The notes below the pieces were generated by a model. It was given only the letters and a program-made list of their open reading frames with translations, was not told the DNA's origin and did not search any database. From Ktedonobacter racemifer DSM 44963 (lineage in GTDB: Bacteria; Chloroflexota; Ktedonobacteria; Ktedonobacterales; Ktedonobacteraceae), in assembly GCF_000178855.1 (NCBI RefSeq), contig NZ_ADVG01000002.1, positions 1,178,001 to 1,242,000 on the forward strand: DNA of 64,000 nt, read 5' to 3'. Of the stretch, positions 18,570 through 27,573 are shown piece after piece (the stretch's first letter is position 1; every line of letters starts with the position of its first letter). Both the position numbers and the translations under genes were made by a program.

Positions 18570-18682
18570 GTCAGTAACCTCGTCTTCCCTGTGAGTAACT
18601 CTTGCATCATACCCTGTTTCAGTGCACGTGTCTTCTCGCGCCTCTGCTCCAGGGCGGCAATTTCAGCGTCCATGTCTGAAAG
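18449..18682. repeat. Direct repeat spanning the hsdS-hsdR junction, copy 2
   Basis: Partner of 16690-16922. It covers the 3' end of the interrupted hsdS and the start of the chimeric ORF. Confidence 0.85.
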
Positions 18683-19861
18683 AGTGTTAGCGATAGCTTG
18701 CTGTTCTGGGATTTCTGGTAGAAGAATAGATATATTTTTTATACTGTTCTTAGATATTCCATACACAGAAATGCCAGTAGCAGCTTTCTTCAGCGCGTTA
18801 TTAAAATCAGGGATATACTGCAAATAACCTTTGAAGCCATCTGCCAATACTGTTTTATCCCCTCTAAGTAGAAAAGTATGTAACCCTGCTACAACCCTAT
18901 GACCAGTAACGTTCTTTATTTCTATGCTAATGCCAACTCCATCATAGTCTTCAGAAGCATCTGCCATAACTAAGTCGCCTTCTTCTAGGAAGGGAACATT
19001 TTTTACTTTTTCCTTCGAAATTAAGGGAATTTCACTACTTGAGCAATCTAGAAATGATCTCCATTTCGTATGTATATCTCCGTAGTGTATATACTTAATA
19101 TCCCCATTCCCGGAAAGGTCATTTCTTGAGTTATTAGCAGTGCTCAAGAACTGAAATATATCTTCAAGGCTCCTCGTTTTCCATTCCCCACTAAACCCAG
19201 GCAATCGCGTCTTCCCCGTGAGAAGCTGCTGCATCGCCGCCTGCTTGATATCGCGCTTCTTGGCGATGAGTTTGTCGAGCGAGGCGATCAGAGCGTCTAC
19301 GTCGCTGAGGGCGGCGGCGATGGCGCGTTGTTCGGGGAGAGGGGGAATGGGAATAAATAATCGTTGTTTAATCACTGAAGGATTGATATTAGCCTGACTA
19401 ACCGCTTTAGTTGCAAGAAGCTTTAATTTGCGCTGTCCAGGCTCAGAATTCAAAAAATAGCTTACAAACGCAGGAATCACGGATGAAACTAGTCGAAATC
19501 GGACAAGGTACGACGCAAATACATGTTCACCTACCAGATTGTATGTAGCTGTCTTTCCAACCAGCTCAAAGCTGTTGGTCCTATTGATCAATAAATCGCC
19601 CTAGCTTAACTTAAACATTTCCAGTTCGACTTTTGAAAGCCGGATGTAGTCTAAGTCGCCTAAGTCGACATGTCCATCCTGCAAATTATTCATCTTTAGG
19701 ATCGGAACAGAATAGTTTCCTCCTAATGAGGAGCTGATTCCGTATTGAGAGGATGATGTAATTTCCCCCAATGAGCGCATTTGCCAATTATCAGGAAATG
19801 AACTGAAGCCACCTTGTCTATTTTTATCTGTTGTCTGTTGAGTTGAGTCTGTTATTGCCAT
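18566..19861 (-). pseudogene. hsdS: Second hsdS, interrupted by one in-frame TAG
   Basis: A complete-length specificity subunit (about 431 codons) if a single TAG at 19601-19603 is read through: EMFKLS, stop, then GDLLINRTNSFELVGK, which is the normal continuation of the first recognition domain. The conserved helices (SLDKLIAKKRDIKQAAMQQL and LEQRREKTRALKQGMMQELL) are nearly identical to those of the intact hsdS, but both recognition domains differ, so it would give another DNA target. A TTG or downstream restart could give a truncated protein. Its start overlaps the hsdM end (GFVWQ / MAIT). A sequencing error cannot be excluded. Confidence 0.85.
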
Positions 19862-22230
19862 ACAAACCCCATCTTTCTCAAGTGCTCATCCACTCTATCG
19901 CTCAAGATCTCAACATCTTCCGAGAGTTTGGGTAGTGGCGACTCATAGCGCTCGGCCAGCTCTTTGATGCGGCCGGTCAGGGCTTGCGAGACGCGGTTTA
20001 GCTCGCTCTGCACGTCGGCTGCGAGGGATGTTAGCCATTTGTCGTCGACGACGAGGGTTTTGACTTCGTCTGTGCTCAGTTTGGCGTATTTGAGGGTGAC
20101 GCTGGCATCGAGATTTTTGAGGGCGGTGCGGACCTTTTTGCCCGCCTCGGCCTCTTTATTGAGCAGGTTGAGGTAGGTATTGAGCATGGAGCGCTCATCC
20201 TCGGCGTCGGGGGCGGCGAGAATGTCGAGCAGGCGCGTATTGATGCTGGCCTTCGTGATCTTGCCCTTCTCGTTGTGGGCCTCTTCGAGCAGGCCGCCCT
20301 CGGCACCGTGCTCCTCCTCCAGCTCTTCTAGCTGGCGCGTGATCTCATCCCTGGCGGCTTCCAGTTGCTCGATATGTGCTTGCTCGACGGCGAAGTAGCG
20401 TTTGATGATGAGCGGGGGCGGAACCAGGTCGCGATTGGCCTGCCAGCCATCCTGGGCGATAACGTAGACATCGTCCTGCATGACATCGGACCAGTAGCTC
20501 ATCATGTGCTGGTAGACATCATATTTATCAATCAGACGAGCCTCGGCGAAGATGCTCAAAATATCCTCGGATATCTCTTCAATGACCTGCTTCGGCTTGC
20601 TCTCTTTGTTCAGGCTCGTGAGACGGGGCTTATTGCGTGCCTGCCATTGCTCAAAGAGGGCCGTTATTGTCTGTGTATAGATCACAAACTCGGGATGGGT
20701 AAAGATTGTGGACTTGATCTCATCCTGCTCAACGTTGAGCTGGCTATAACCCGGACGCGGTCCCGCGCTGAAGAGCTGTTGCTTGAGTGTGGGAAATATC
20801 TGCCAGTAATCTCCCAAGGCCTCAATATCACGGTTAGGGATGTCGCCTAGCAGATGGGCCTCGATGTCGTGTAGATCTTCGGGCTCGCTGCTATCGATGT
20901 AGCGTGGAATGTTGAGGTTATAGTCGTTGGCCTCGATCTCTGCTAGGCTCACCATACGCGAGTATTTCGGCAGCTCGATCTGGCGATTAAAGATATCTAC
21001 GATCTTATGAAGATCTTGATGGCGCAAACGGTTTTTGTTGCCATCCTTCATAAAGCCCTTGCTGGCATCGATCATAAAGATACCGCGACGACCGGCGGCA
21101 TTCTCCTTATCGAGAACAATAATACAGGCCGGGATACCCGTGCCATAAAAGAGGTTTGGTGGCAGACCAATAATGCCCTTGATGTACCCCTTGCCGACAA
21201 TATTCTCGCGGATCTCGGCTTCGCCATTGCCACGAAAGAGGACGCCGTGCGGGAGAATGATCGCACCTTTCCCAGTACTCTTGAGCGAGCGTAGAATGTG
21301 TTGCAGGAAGGCATAGTCACCATTTTTGCGCGGAGGTACGCCATCCTCAAAACGTGCATATACATCATTATCTGGATCAAAACCAGTGCCCCACGCCTTA
21401 TTGGAGAAAGGAGGATTGGAGACGACGAAGTCAAAGCGCTTGAGATCACTACTCGCTGGATTATGGCCTTCACCCTCTTTATAGTAAGGCCTAGAGAGCG
21501 AGTTGTCGCGCCAAATAGTTGCTGCTGGTTGATTATGCAGAAACATGTTCATCTGAGCCAGTGCAGCGGTTGCGTTATCCATCTCCTGCCCATAGATGGT
21601 TATGCCAACTGGGGACTCATCAGCAGCCTTGAGCAGCAGGGAGCCGGAGCCACAGGTAGGGTCATAAATCGTCTGGCTCTAGCTCTTCGCCTTGCTCATA
21701 CCAATCACCTTTGCCATCACGCGAGAGACTTCAGCAGGAGTGTAAAACTGCCCTTTGCTCTTTCCCGATTCAGTGGCAAAGTGGCGCATCAAATACTCAT
21801 AAGCATCGCCAAGAAGATCATCTCCTTCGGCGCGGTTCTTGCGAAAATCGAGGGCGGGATTCGCGAAAATAGCCACCAGGTTGGAGAGGCGGTCCTGCAT
21901 CTCTTTCCCTTTGCCCAGTTTGTCGGCATCATTGAAGTCAGCTACATCGATCACGCCTTTAAGGTTATTGGCCTCAGCAAGCTTGGCAATAATCTTATTG
22001 ATCTTGTCGCCAATCTCTTTATCGCCTTTGAGCGCAATCAAGTCATTGAAACTGCACCCTTCAGGAACTTCGATGAGCGCATCGGGCTGACCCGCGTACT
22101 TGTCGGAGACATACTTCAGAAAGAGCAAGACAAGCACATAATCTTTATACTGCGAGGCATCCATCCCGCCACGCAATTCATCACAGCTTTTCCACAGCGA
22201 GCTATAGAGCTCACTTTTCTTAATTGCCAT
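19852..22230 (-). pseudogene. hsdM: hsdM interrupted by one in-frame TAG
   Basis: Type I N6-adenine methyltransferase subunit of about 792 codons. The N-terminal helical domain (MAIKKSELYSSLWKSCDELR onward) runs to SKAKS, then TAG at 21679-21681, then SQTIYDPTCGSGSLLLK, the AdoMet-binding motif I, in the same frame. The catalytic NPPF (VVSNPPFSNKAW) lies downstream. The long C-terminal part contains a coiled coil (QLEAARDEITRQLEELEEEH). Apart from this one codon the gene shows no decay. Without read-through the methylase, and hence the whole system, should be inactive. Confidence 0.88.
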
Positions 22231-22451
22231 TGGAAACCTTCTCCACTAACTTTCTCTGGTCTTTTATTATAGAGCTTTGCAACCTGTTGTGTCTATTATT
22301 GCGCTACTTAAAGGGATATTGCAATCCTTATAAATGAGCGAACGTGTCATAGCCTACACGCGTTCCTGCTCATTGGGACGATCTGACTTTTCTGCGACGA
22401 GTTTTTGCCAGTCATTCTCGCTTAACGGGAATTGTGGAGGCAAGGGAGTAA

Positions 22452-22483
22452 AAAAAAAAGGCCCCGTCACACTAACGGGGCCT
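22452..22483 (-). terminator. Intrinsic terminator of the antitoxin gene
   Basis: On the minus strand AGGCCCCGT and ACGGGGCCT arms (7-nt loop) are followed by nine T residues. It lies 40 bp after the antitoxin stop and separates the toxin-antitoxin pair from hsdM. Confidence 0.9.
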
Positions 22484-22522
22484 GGAGGTATTTTATGGCT
22501 TCTTGCAAAAGCCATTGAGTTG

Positions 22523-22879
22523 CTAGACAAGCGATACTTGAAGCTTTTTACCAAGAACATGAGCATATTGTTGGAGTAAATCAAAAGTACACGCACGATA
22601 GCCTAGTTCTTCTAACTGTACAATTTGTGATTTAGGTACTTTTAAACGTTTCGCGATGGCTGCCTGTGTTATACCAGCATCCAGGCGTGCTTCAACAAGT
22701 TCAAGTAGTATATCGAACTCGTTAGCAACTTCTTCATAAGCAGATCGAGCTTCAGGCGTGGACAGCAAGTTATGCTTCCATTCTAGATAGAGCTGCTCAC
22801 CACTTTTAAATTTGTTGCTATCTCCCTGGACAAATTCCTGCATTGCAGTTTCTCTTTCACCTAGCACTGATGTTGACAC
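22523..22879 (-). CDS. higA: XRE-family antitoxin, HigA-like
   Basis: A 118-residue protein with a helix-turn-helix (ITQAAIAKRLKVPKSQIVQL, about residues 69-88) in the C-terminal half, typical of antitoxins paired with HigB/RelE toxins. The N-terminal half (FKSGEQLYLEWKHNLLSTPE) likely binds the toxin. The start shown is GTG at 22879; an ATG at 22843 is an alternative. The gene lies 201 bp downstream of the toxin gene rather than overlapping it and has its own promoter in the gap. It is expected to neutralise the toxin and repress the operon. Confidence 0.82.
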   Translation of the reverse strand: MSTSVLGERETAMQEFVQGDSNKFKSGEQLYLEWKHNLLSTPEARSAYEEVANEFDILLELVEARLDAGITQAAIAKRLKVPKSQIVQLEELGYRACTFDLLQQYAHVLGKKLQVSLV

Positions 22880-22942
22880 AAGACAAACGCATATACCTGT
22901 AATTGTACAATTGCTTCACCACAAGTCGCCTGTCTAGCAATA

Positions 22943-22971
22943 AGTATACCTCCAAATTAGTTTTGCACCAA
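22943..22971 (-). promoter_or_regulatory. Promoter for the antitoxin gene
   Basis: On the minus strand TTGGTG (22966-22971), a 17-bp spacer and TATACT (22943-22948). It is 64 bp before the GTG start, inside the gap between toxin and antitoxin, allowing antitoxin synthesis independent of the toxin. Confidence 0.6.
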
Positions 22972-23080
22972 CATACTCTACTCTTGAGGAGACCTTGTAT
23001 CTACTGCTTGCTTAATAGGCTTGCGTAAGTTTGAGAAGTAGGAAGAGAAAACGAATTTTCGCTCCCTACTTCAACTCCCG

Positions 23081-23431
23081 TCAGACGCTTAAAAGATAGT
23101 CCTTGTATCTTTGCTGCGCCAACCGGATAAAACGTGGTGGGATGCCGCCATTTGTTTTCTTGAGAAAGCCATGGAGTATAACAATATGTCGATCTTCATA
23201 AAAGAAGATGAGACGACAGGAATTGGTTGCGAAAACTCTGAGTTCCCAGAGCTTTGTACTCTCAATACGAGAGACCATTGAGCGGGGGGGAGTGCCATTT
23301 TCCAGATGCTCTAAAGCGCGTAAGATGGCGCATTGATCTCTCTTTTGAAGGCTCTTGATGAACTCCAATGCTGGACTGGAACCATTAGCATTTTCATAGT
23401 AAGCAATGTTCCATGTCTGGCTTTCGTCCAA
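23081..23431 (-). CDS. higB: HigB/RelE-type mRNA interferase toxin (Gp49-like)
   Basis: A 116-residue protein with the phage Gp49-like HigB pattern: SSPALEFIKSL, KLWELRVFATNSCRLIFFYE, and the C-terminal ILHGFLKKTNGGIPPRFIRLA. Toxins of this group cut mRNA on the ribosome; the basic and aromatic residues in the central strands fit that fold. It is transcribed toward the XRE antitoxin gene, giving the toxin-first order typical of HigBA. Confidence 0.88.
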   Translation of the reverse strand: MDESQTWNIAYYENANGSSPALEFIKSLQKRDQCAILRALEHLENGTPPRSMVSRIESTKLWELRVFATNSCRLIFFYEDRHIVILHGFLKKTNGGIPPRFIRLAQQRYKDYLLSV

Positions 23432-23451
23432 GTCTGCATGCCTTTCTACTA

Positions 23452-23515
23452 TTGGAGTTTAGATAAAATTGTCAAGTTCTAGTCTGGCTTCATAAGGATT
23501 TTGTCTAAACTCCAA
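23452..23515 (-). promoter_or_regulatory. Inverted repeat upstream of the toxin, probable operator
   Basis: Arms TTGGAGTTTAGATAAAAT (23452-23469) and its near-perfect inverse (23498-23515) lie 20-85 bp before the toxin start. On the minus strand a TTGACA (23470-23475) lies between the arms, so an antitoxin bound to the arms would overlap the promoter. No strong -10 was found. Confidence 0.6.
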
Positions 23516-23942
23516 ACTCTAAGCAAAACAGTATAATACAGATACTTCACTAGCTTCTCCTGGCTAGTAAGGTTATTGTCAGCAAGAGAGAAGTTAGAAC
23601 GTGAAGAGTATTGTATGTTTGTTCAGGTGCGTGATTCAGGCTAAACGCCTGAGGTAAATTATAACATTTCAATGTTTGACCTGCAAGAATTACGGACGTG
23701 ATGCAGGGCTTTGTCGCCGGAGGAGAACGAGACAAAGCAGCGGTAATTGCAGGACTCACGCTTCCCCAAAGCAACGATTAGGTTGCATAATGCACCCGTC
23801 TCTCGGATTACGATCACATCAAAGGAGTTAGGGAAGGCTAGTTCTGCGGAGCCGGGAGGAAGAGATAGGGAACTCCGATCATTGTATAGTAAACCAGCAA
23901 CGCGCTCCTGACGCTACCATCGTCAAATGGATACTTGAGGGC
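23516..23942. other. Intergenic region without a supported gene
   Basis: Short ORFs on both strands have no coding character. A 26-codon plus-strand frame at 23701 (MQGFVAGGERDKAAVIAGLT) resembles a worn DNA-binding helix but is too short to call. Confidence 0.4.
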
Positions 23943-24581
23943 TTAGGTGGTTTTCAAAAGCCCTACCTTGCGCAACGCATCCTGAACATTCCATTGGTCT
24001 GGATACCACATGACCAGTTTTTCGCGCCCCTCCTTCCCCCGTCGTTCACATTTCATGGCAACCCAAACCGTCTGCTCATTGTGAGTAGCTGCAAGGGCCT
24101 GCATGGTTTCTTTGGCATCATTCCACCCATATGTACGCGCCTGTTCCTGCCATATGCCCTTTTCCCCTTGTTTCTTTTCCAAGCTCCGGATGCTGAAGGG
24201 ATACCAGAGCGAGATCTCCCTCCACTCCTCGTTGCTCAGGGGACACTCGACACGAAACGGGTTTTCCGCATCACGTGGCGACCAAAGTGAGGTGAGGGCC
24301 TTGGGCGCAGGCGGAGGAGGCCCATCGAGGGTACGAATGACCTCATCGGGTTGCACCATACCTGCTCGTGGCCCATCATGTCGGCGCAGCGGCCCATAGC
24401 GTTTGACATCAATTACTTGTTTGTCTGGGTATGAGGGGCTAGAAATCACCCGTACCCGTTCGACTCTTGCCACACGCACCTGACGGAGATGGCGGTATTC
24501 AATAAATGTGCCGGGTGCGAGGGTAATGTCATCGCGGTTCCAGAGGGACCAGGTTTCTTGTGGTTGCTGTTTTTTGCTCAT
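23943..24581 (-). CDS. Unknown protein, two-part, related to its neighbour
   Basis: A 212-residue soluble protein. The N-terminal half (APGTFIEYRHLRQVRVARVE) looks like a small beta barrel. The C-terminal half from WSPRDAENPF to the end is paralogous to the whole of the next gene upstream (shared landmarks: WSP-D, WYPF/GFPYS-R, QEQAR/SEKAR, MQALA, MWYPDQW/LWHPNQE, GLLK at the end). A third copy of the same tail lies at 29532-29681. All three copies lie on the recombinase-distal side of a conserved spacer. The function is not recognised; the association suggests a recombination-module accessory protein or cargo. Confidence 0.7.
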   Translation of the reverse strand: MSKKQQPQETWSLWNRDDITLAPGTFIEYRHLRQVRVARVERVRVISSPSYPDKQVIDVKRYGPLRRHDGPRAGMVQPDEVIRTLDGPPPPAPKALTSLWSPRDAENPFRVECPLSNEEWREISLWYPFSIRSLEKKQGEKGIWQEQARTYGWNDAKETMQALAATHNEQTVWVAMKCERRGKEGREKLVMWYPDQWNVQDALRKVGLLKTT

Positions 24582-24606
24582 GCTTCGTTTCCTTTGTGCC
24601 AGGTTG

Positions 24607-25023
24607 CTAGGACGATTTCAGGAGGCCAGCCTGGCGCAGCGTTGCCAGGACATGCTCTTGATTTGGGTGCCAGAGCACCGGCCTCTCGCGGACCTGGTCG
24701 CCGGAACAGTCGTATTCCATCACGCACCAGCAGGCTGATTTGTCTTGCTTGCCATGCTGCGCCAGTGCTTGCATCACACCTTGTGCTTTGTCGAGTGTCG
24801 TTGTACGCGCTTTCTCGCTCCATTTCGCTTCATTGTTCCATTTATAGTGGTTGAGAACCCTAACGCTGTAGGGAAACCCACGGGCGATGCGTCGCCATTC
24901 GTCCTCATGAATCAGGTGCCAGTTGTAAAAAGGGCTCTTGTCGTCGTTTGGCGACCACCCCTGTTGTTGCATGTCTTCTTCCACGATAATTTCCGCCCTC
25001 TTCTCAAGCCATTTCACACGCAT
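24607..25023 (-). CDS. Unknown Trp-rich protein, paralogue of the downstream gene
   Basis: A 138-residue protein equivalent to the C-terminal half of the protein encoded at 23943-24581, without its N-terminal domain. Aromatic positions are conserved (YNWHLIHEDEWRRIARGFPY and RPVLWHPNQEHVLATLRQAG). It lies 25 bp upstream of that gene and 127 bp downstream of the integrase gene, all on the minus strand. Confidence 0.7.
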   Translation of the reverse strand: MRVKWLEKRAEIIVEEDMQQQGWSPNDDKSPFYNWHLIHEDEWRRIARGFPYSVRVLNHYKWNNEAKWSEKARTTTLDKAQGVMQALAQHGKQDKSACWCVMEYDCSGDQVRERPVLWHPNQEHVLATLRQAGLLKSS

Positions 25024-25150
25024 TTCGCGCTATAAGCCAAAATTGGCTCTCAAGGTCGTAGGGTCGTTTGATGCCCGAAATTGTCGCTTGTAGCGCGTTG
25101 GTTTGTGCTCGGATAACTCCGAGCACTCCGCTATCTCTGAGTTCTGGGCG
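25024..25150. repeat. Conserved spacer of the recombinase module, copy 1
   Basis: Matches 29676-29815 in order: GGC(T/G)CTCAAGGTC, a GCCCGAAATT(G/T)TCGCTT(G/C)TAGCGCGTTG block, then CGG-rich inverted repeats (here GTGCTCGGA / TCCGAGCAC). The same spacer lies between a different recombinase type and a related protein gene elsewhere, so it may contain the recombination site. Confidence 0.7.
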
Positions 25151-25987
25151 CTATCCCTGAATATCTTTGAGCTTGCGTTTGACGGCCTCGCGGCTAACTT
25201 GCGTGTAGCGTATGGTGGTCGCGATTGCAGGCGTGCCCGCCTTCGTGATGTGGCCCAGGTAGTATGCCACCTCTTCGAGCGACCACCCGGCAGCGCGTGC
25301 GCGATGGGCAAAGTCATGTCTCAGATCATGAAACGTGACATCGTTGATAAGTTCGTACTCGGCTGCGCGTGCCAGGGATTTGAGTTGCTGCCACCATTGA
25401 TGGATGCCGTCTTCGCTCCAGCGCCAGCCGTCGACTTCTCCAGCACTCACACGCTTTTTTGCACGCTGACTGGTAAAGGCATAGGCACTCTCTTTGCGTA
25501 TCCCCTGCTCCAGGTATTCATGGAGCAGACGACGAGCGCCGTTGGTCAGGTCGATGGTACGTGTCTTGCCGCCTTTGTGCCCAACGGTGATCACGCCAGC
25601 CTTCCCGGTGACACGCACCTGGTCGAGCTGGAGCCAGGACACATCACTCACCCGGCAACCTGCCCAGTAGCCGAGGGCAAACACGGCCTTGCCGCGCAAG
25701 TCGCCTTCGCGCTCAATGAGATTTGCGAGGACATAGCGTTGATCTTCGGAGAGCTCACGTGGCGCGAGCAGGGCTTGCGCGGGAATGGCGATATGGCGCG
25801 TGGGGTTGCGGTCGAGCAACTGCTTCTCTTCTTGCAACCAGGTGCAAAAACCAGAGAGAGCCGCCTTGGCTTGCTTTTTCGCGCTGGAGCTGGACAGGGC
25901 CGCCAAAAAAAACTCGATGGAGGTGCGGGTGATCTCCTGGGGATGAAATTGCTGATAGTTGCCTGGTCGTTGGGCGAGCCAGGTCAC
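25151..25987 (-). CDS. Tyrosine recombinase/integrase
   Basis: A 278-residue recombinase with GTG start. The catalytic residues are visible in order: Arg in GYWAGCRVSDVSWL, Lys in VGHKGGKTRTIDL, His-Arg in FHDLRHDFA, His in YYLGH, and the nucleophile Tyr in TIRYTQVSREA. The N-terminal SAM-like core-binding part (FFLAALSSSSAKKQAKAALS) is short, so an upstream part may be missing or divergent. It is followed by the conserved spacer and two related small genes. Confidence 0.9.
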   Translation of the reverse strand: MTWLAQRPGNYQQFHPQEITRTSIEFFLAALSSSSAKKQAKAALSGFCTWLQEEKQLLDRNPTRHIAIPAQALLAPRELSEDQRYVLANLIEREGDLRGKAVFALGYWAGCRVSDVSWLQLDQVRVTGKAGVITVGHKGGKTRTIDLTNGARRLLHEYLEQGIRKESAYAFTSQRAKKRVSAGEVDGWRWSEDGIHQWWQQLKSLARAAEYELINDVTFHDLRHDFAHRARAAGWSLEEVAYYLGHITKAGTPAIATTIRYTQVSREAVKRKLKDIQG

Positions 25988-26103
25988 ATACTATATTATG
26001 CCATGAGTTTTCTGTAGCTGAGTATAGCGGATTTTCTCTCATTCGTCTATACTGAATGTCTATCTAGACGTTTTATTCGGAATGGTCGAATAGGTGTGCC
26101 TAC

Positions 26104-26236
26104 TGTAAATCCCAACATTGAGCGGGAGAAATCTGCATAACTTTGTGGGCCATTATAGGCTCAGGGGTCTCTCTCCAGACCAACTGCTCGCCCAAGATAG
26201 TTACGCAAATTTCTCCCGCTCAATGTTGGATTTACA
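26104..26236. mobile_element. 133-bp MITE, copy A1
   Basis: Ends TGTAAATCCCAACATTGAG... and its inverse extend about 28 bp inward to GGGAGAAAT. The interior matches, inverted, the copy at 27312-27441. No ORF. Confidence 0.85.
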
Positions 26237-26360
26237 AATAGCAGGTTAAAAAGACGGTGGGGAGCACAGAAACCGCCAGAGAAAGTCCCTTCTCTAATAT
26301 CCGCATATATGCTATATTCTTCTCTATAATTGCAATCCACTGGATAGGAAGGTAGCAGAG

Positions 26361-27281
26361 ATGGCGAAAAAGCAAAAAAGTCGCCCCAAAAAGCATCACC
26401 ATTCCCACAAACGAATAACACGCCTCAATACTTGGACACGAGATGAAAATGTTCCCTTTGCAGAAACAGAGTATCCCTTTGAACATGCGGTTGCAGTAGG
26501 CGAATACAGTGAGCTTTTTCAAAGGGATATGGGGCCAGGTCTTATCCTGTATCCTAGCACCATTTGTCTTTCCCGTCAGGACTCACAGGACTCTACTGTA
26601 CTGGCACTTCTTGGTGAGCATTTCCGCGAATTTCACTCCGAAGAAATGCCCTGGCTGAGCATGTCAACAGAGAAAATGTGTGCAGCAATGCTGGTGCGGG
26701 ATGTTGAGGAGCTGAACGAAACCTTGACTCACCTAGCAGGGAAGGGCTTCCTTGACCTTGATCTCTCACTACCTGATACGTACCGCTATCGTTTGAATGT
26801 TCGTGCTGTACGAAAAGCAAAAAATGCTTGTTTTAAGCAAATGAATCCATTAGAGCAGATTGAGCATGATTATGTGCTTCGGTTCCCAGATATAGAGACC
26901 CAGCAGCTCGCGTTTACCCTGATCTGCGAGCGAAGTCGTTATCAGGGATATATCCTTGTCACTGCCTGGCACCTCTCTTTGAGAGATACGCCCTGGTTTA
27001 CGAAACATACCACGGGAAAATTAGACTATCTACGTGCAGAGGAAATTTTTACATTTTTACCTGCCTCTATATCGGATGAGGAGCAACAGCAGCAAGCACT
27101 TGGTCAGCTGGTAAAAAGAGGGTTTCTCAGGATGAGACTTCAGGGCCAACTGCGTGAGTACCGCCCTAACGTTGTTGAGATGTGGGAAGCACTGAGCAAA
27201 CTTCCCCAGGAGCTACCGAGTATAGAGGCAGTGGGTGGCTATGTAGACGGCGAGGATAATCTCTCAGAAGAGGATGAGTAA
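26361..27281 (+). CDS. Unknown protein, MITE-enclosed
   Basis: A 306-residue soluble protein with a basic N-terminus (MAKKQKSRPKKHHHSHKR) and an acidic C-terminus (GGYVDGEDNLSEEDE). Two regions look like winged-helix units: one around LTHLAGKGFLDLDLSLPDTY (about 120-140) and one around LGQLVKRGFLRMRLQGQLRE (about 251-270), each a helix followed by GFL and a short beta wing. No family is recognised; DNA binding is a guess. A GGAAGG site precedes the ATG. It is the only gene between two MITEs in inverted orientation. Confidence 0.75.
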   Translation: MAKKQKSRPKKHHHSHKRITRLNTWTRDENVPFAETEYPFEHAVAVGEYSELFQRDMGPGLILYPSTICLSRQDSQDSTVLALLGEHFREFHSEEMPWLSMSTEKMCAAMLVRDVEELNETLTHLAGKGFLDLDLSLPDTYRYRLNVRAVRKAKNACFKQMNPLEQIEHDYVLRFPDIETQQLAFTLICERSRYQGYILVTAWHLSLRDTPWFTKHTTGKLDYLRAEEIFTFLPASISDEEQQQQALGQLVKRGFLRMRLQGQLREYRPNVVEMWEALSKLPQELPSIEAVGGYVDGEDNLSEEDE

Positions 27282-27311
27282 AAGTGGCTCGATAGTGCCA
27301 CATAGGATAGA

Positions 27312-27441
27312 TACACCAACATTGAGCGGGAGAAATTTGCGTAGCTATCTTGGGCAAGCAGTTGGTCTGGAGAGAGACCCCTGAGCCTACAATGGCCCAC
27401 AAAGTTATGCAGATTTCTCCCGCTCAATGTTGGGATTTACA
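27312..27441. mobile_element. 130-bp MITE, copy A2, inverted relative to A1
   Basis: Same family as 26104-26236 but in the opposite orientation. The right end is intact and the left end (ACACCAACATTGAGCGGG) is worn. The pair forms roughly 130-bp arms around one gene. Confidence 0.85.
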
Positions 27442-27453
27442 ATTAAAGCGAGA

Positions 27454-27561
27454 ATGGGAAAGAACATTTCAAACAAGGAGTTCGCTTTTCTTTTCTCATT
27501 TCTTGCTGTAGCGGTCATGAGTTTGATTATGCTTTGGGCCATAACGAACTACAAAGCATAG
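27454..27561 (+). CDS. 35-residue single-pass membrane peptide
   Basis: Reads MGKNISNKEFAFLFSF then a hydrophobic run ending LIMLWAITNYKA. It starts 12 bp beyond the MITE end and stops 12 bp before the next gene, so it could be its leader or membrane partner. The upstream site is weak. Confidence 0.45.
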   Translation: MGKNISNKEFAFLFSFLAVAVMSLIMLWAITNYKA

Positions 27562-27573
27562 AAAGAGGGGTAT

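Noticed and set aside
19601..21681. Genome-wide reassignment of TAG as a sense codon
   Set aside because: TAG is a genuine stop in ligA and in several element genes, so at most local read-through could apply.
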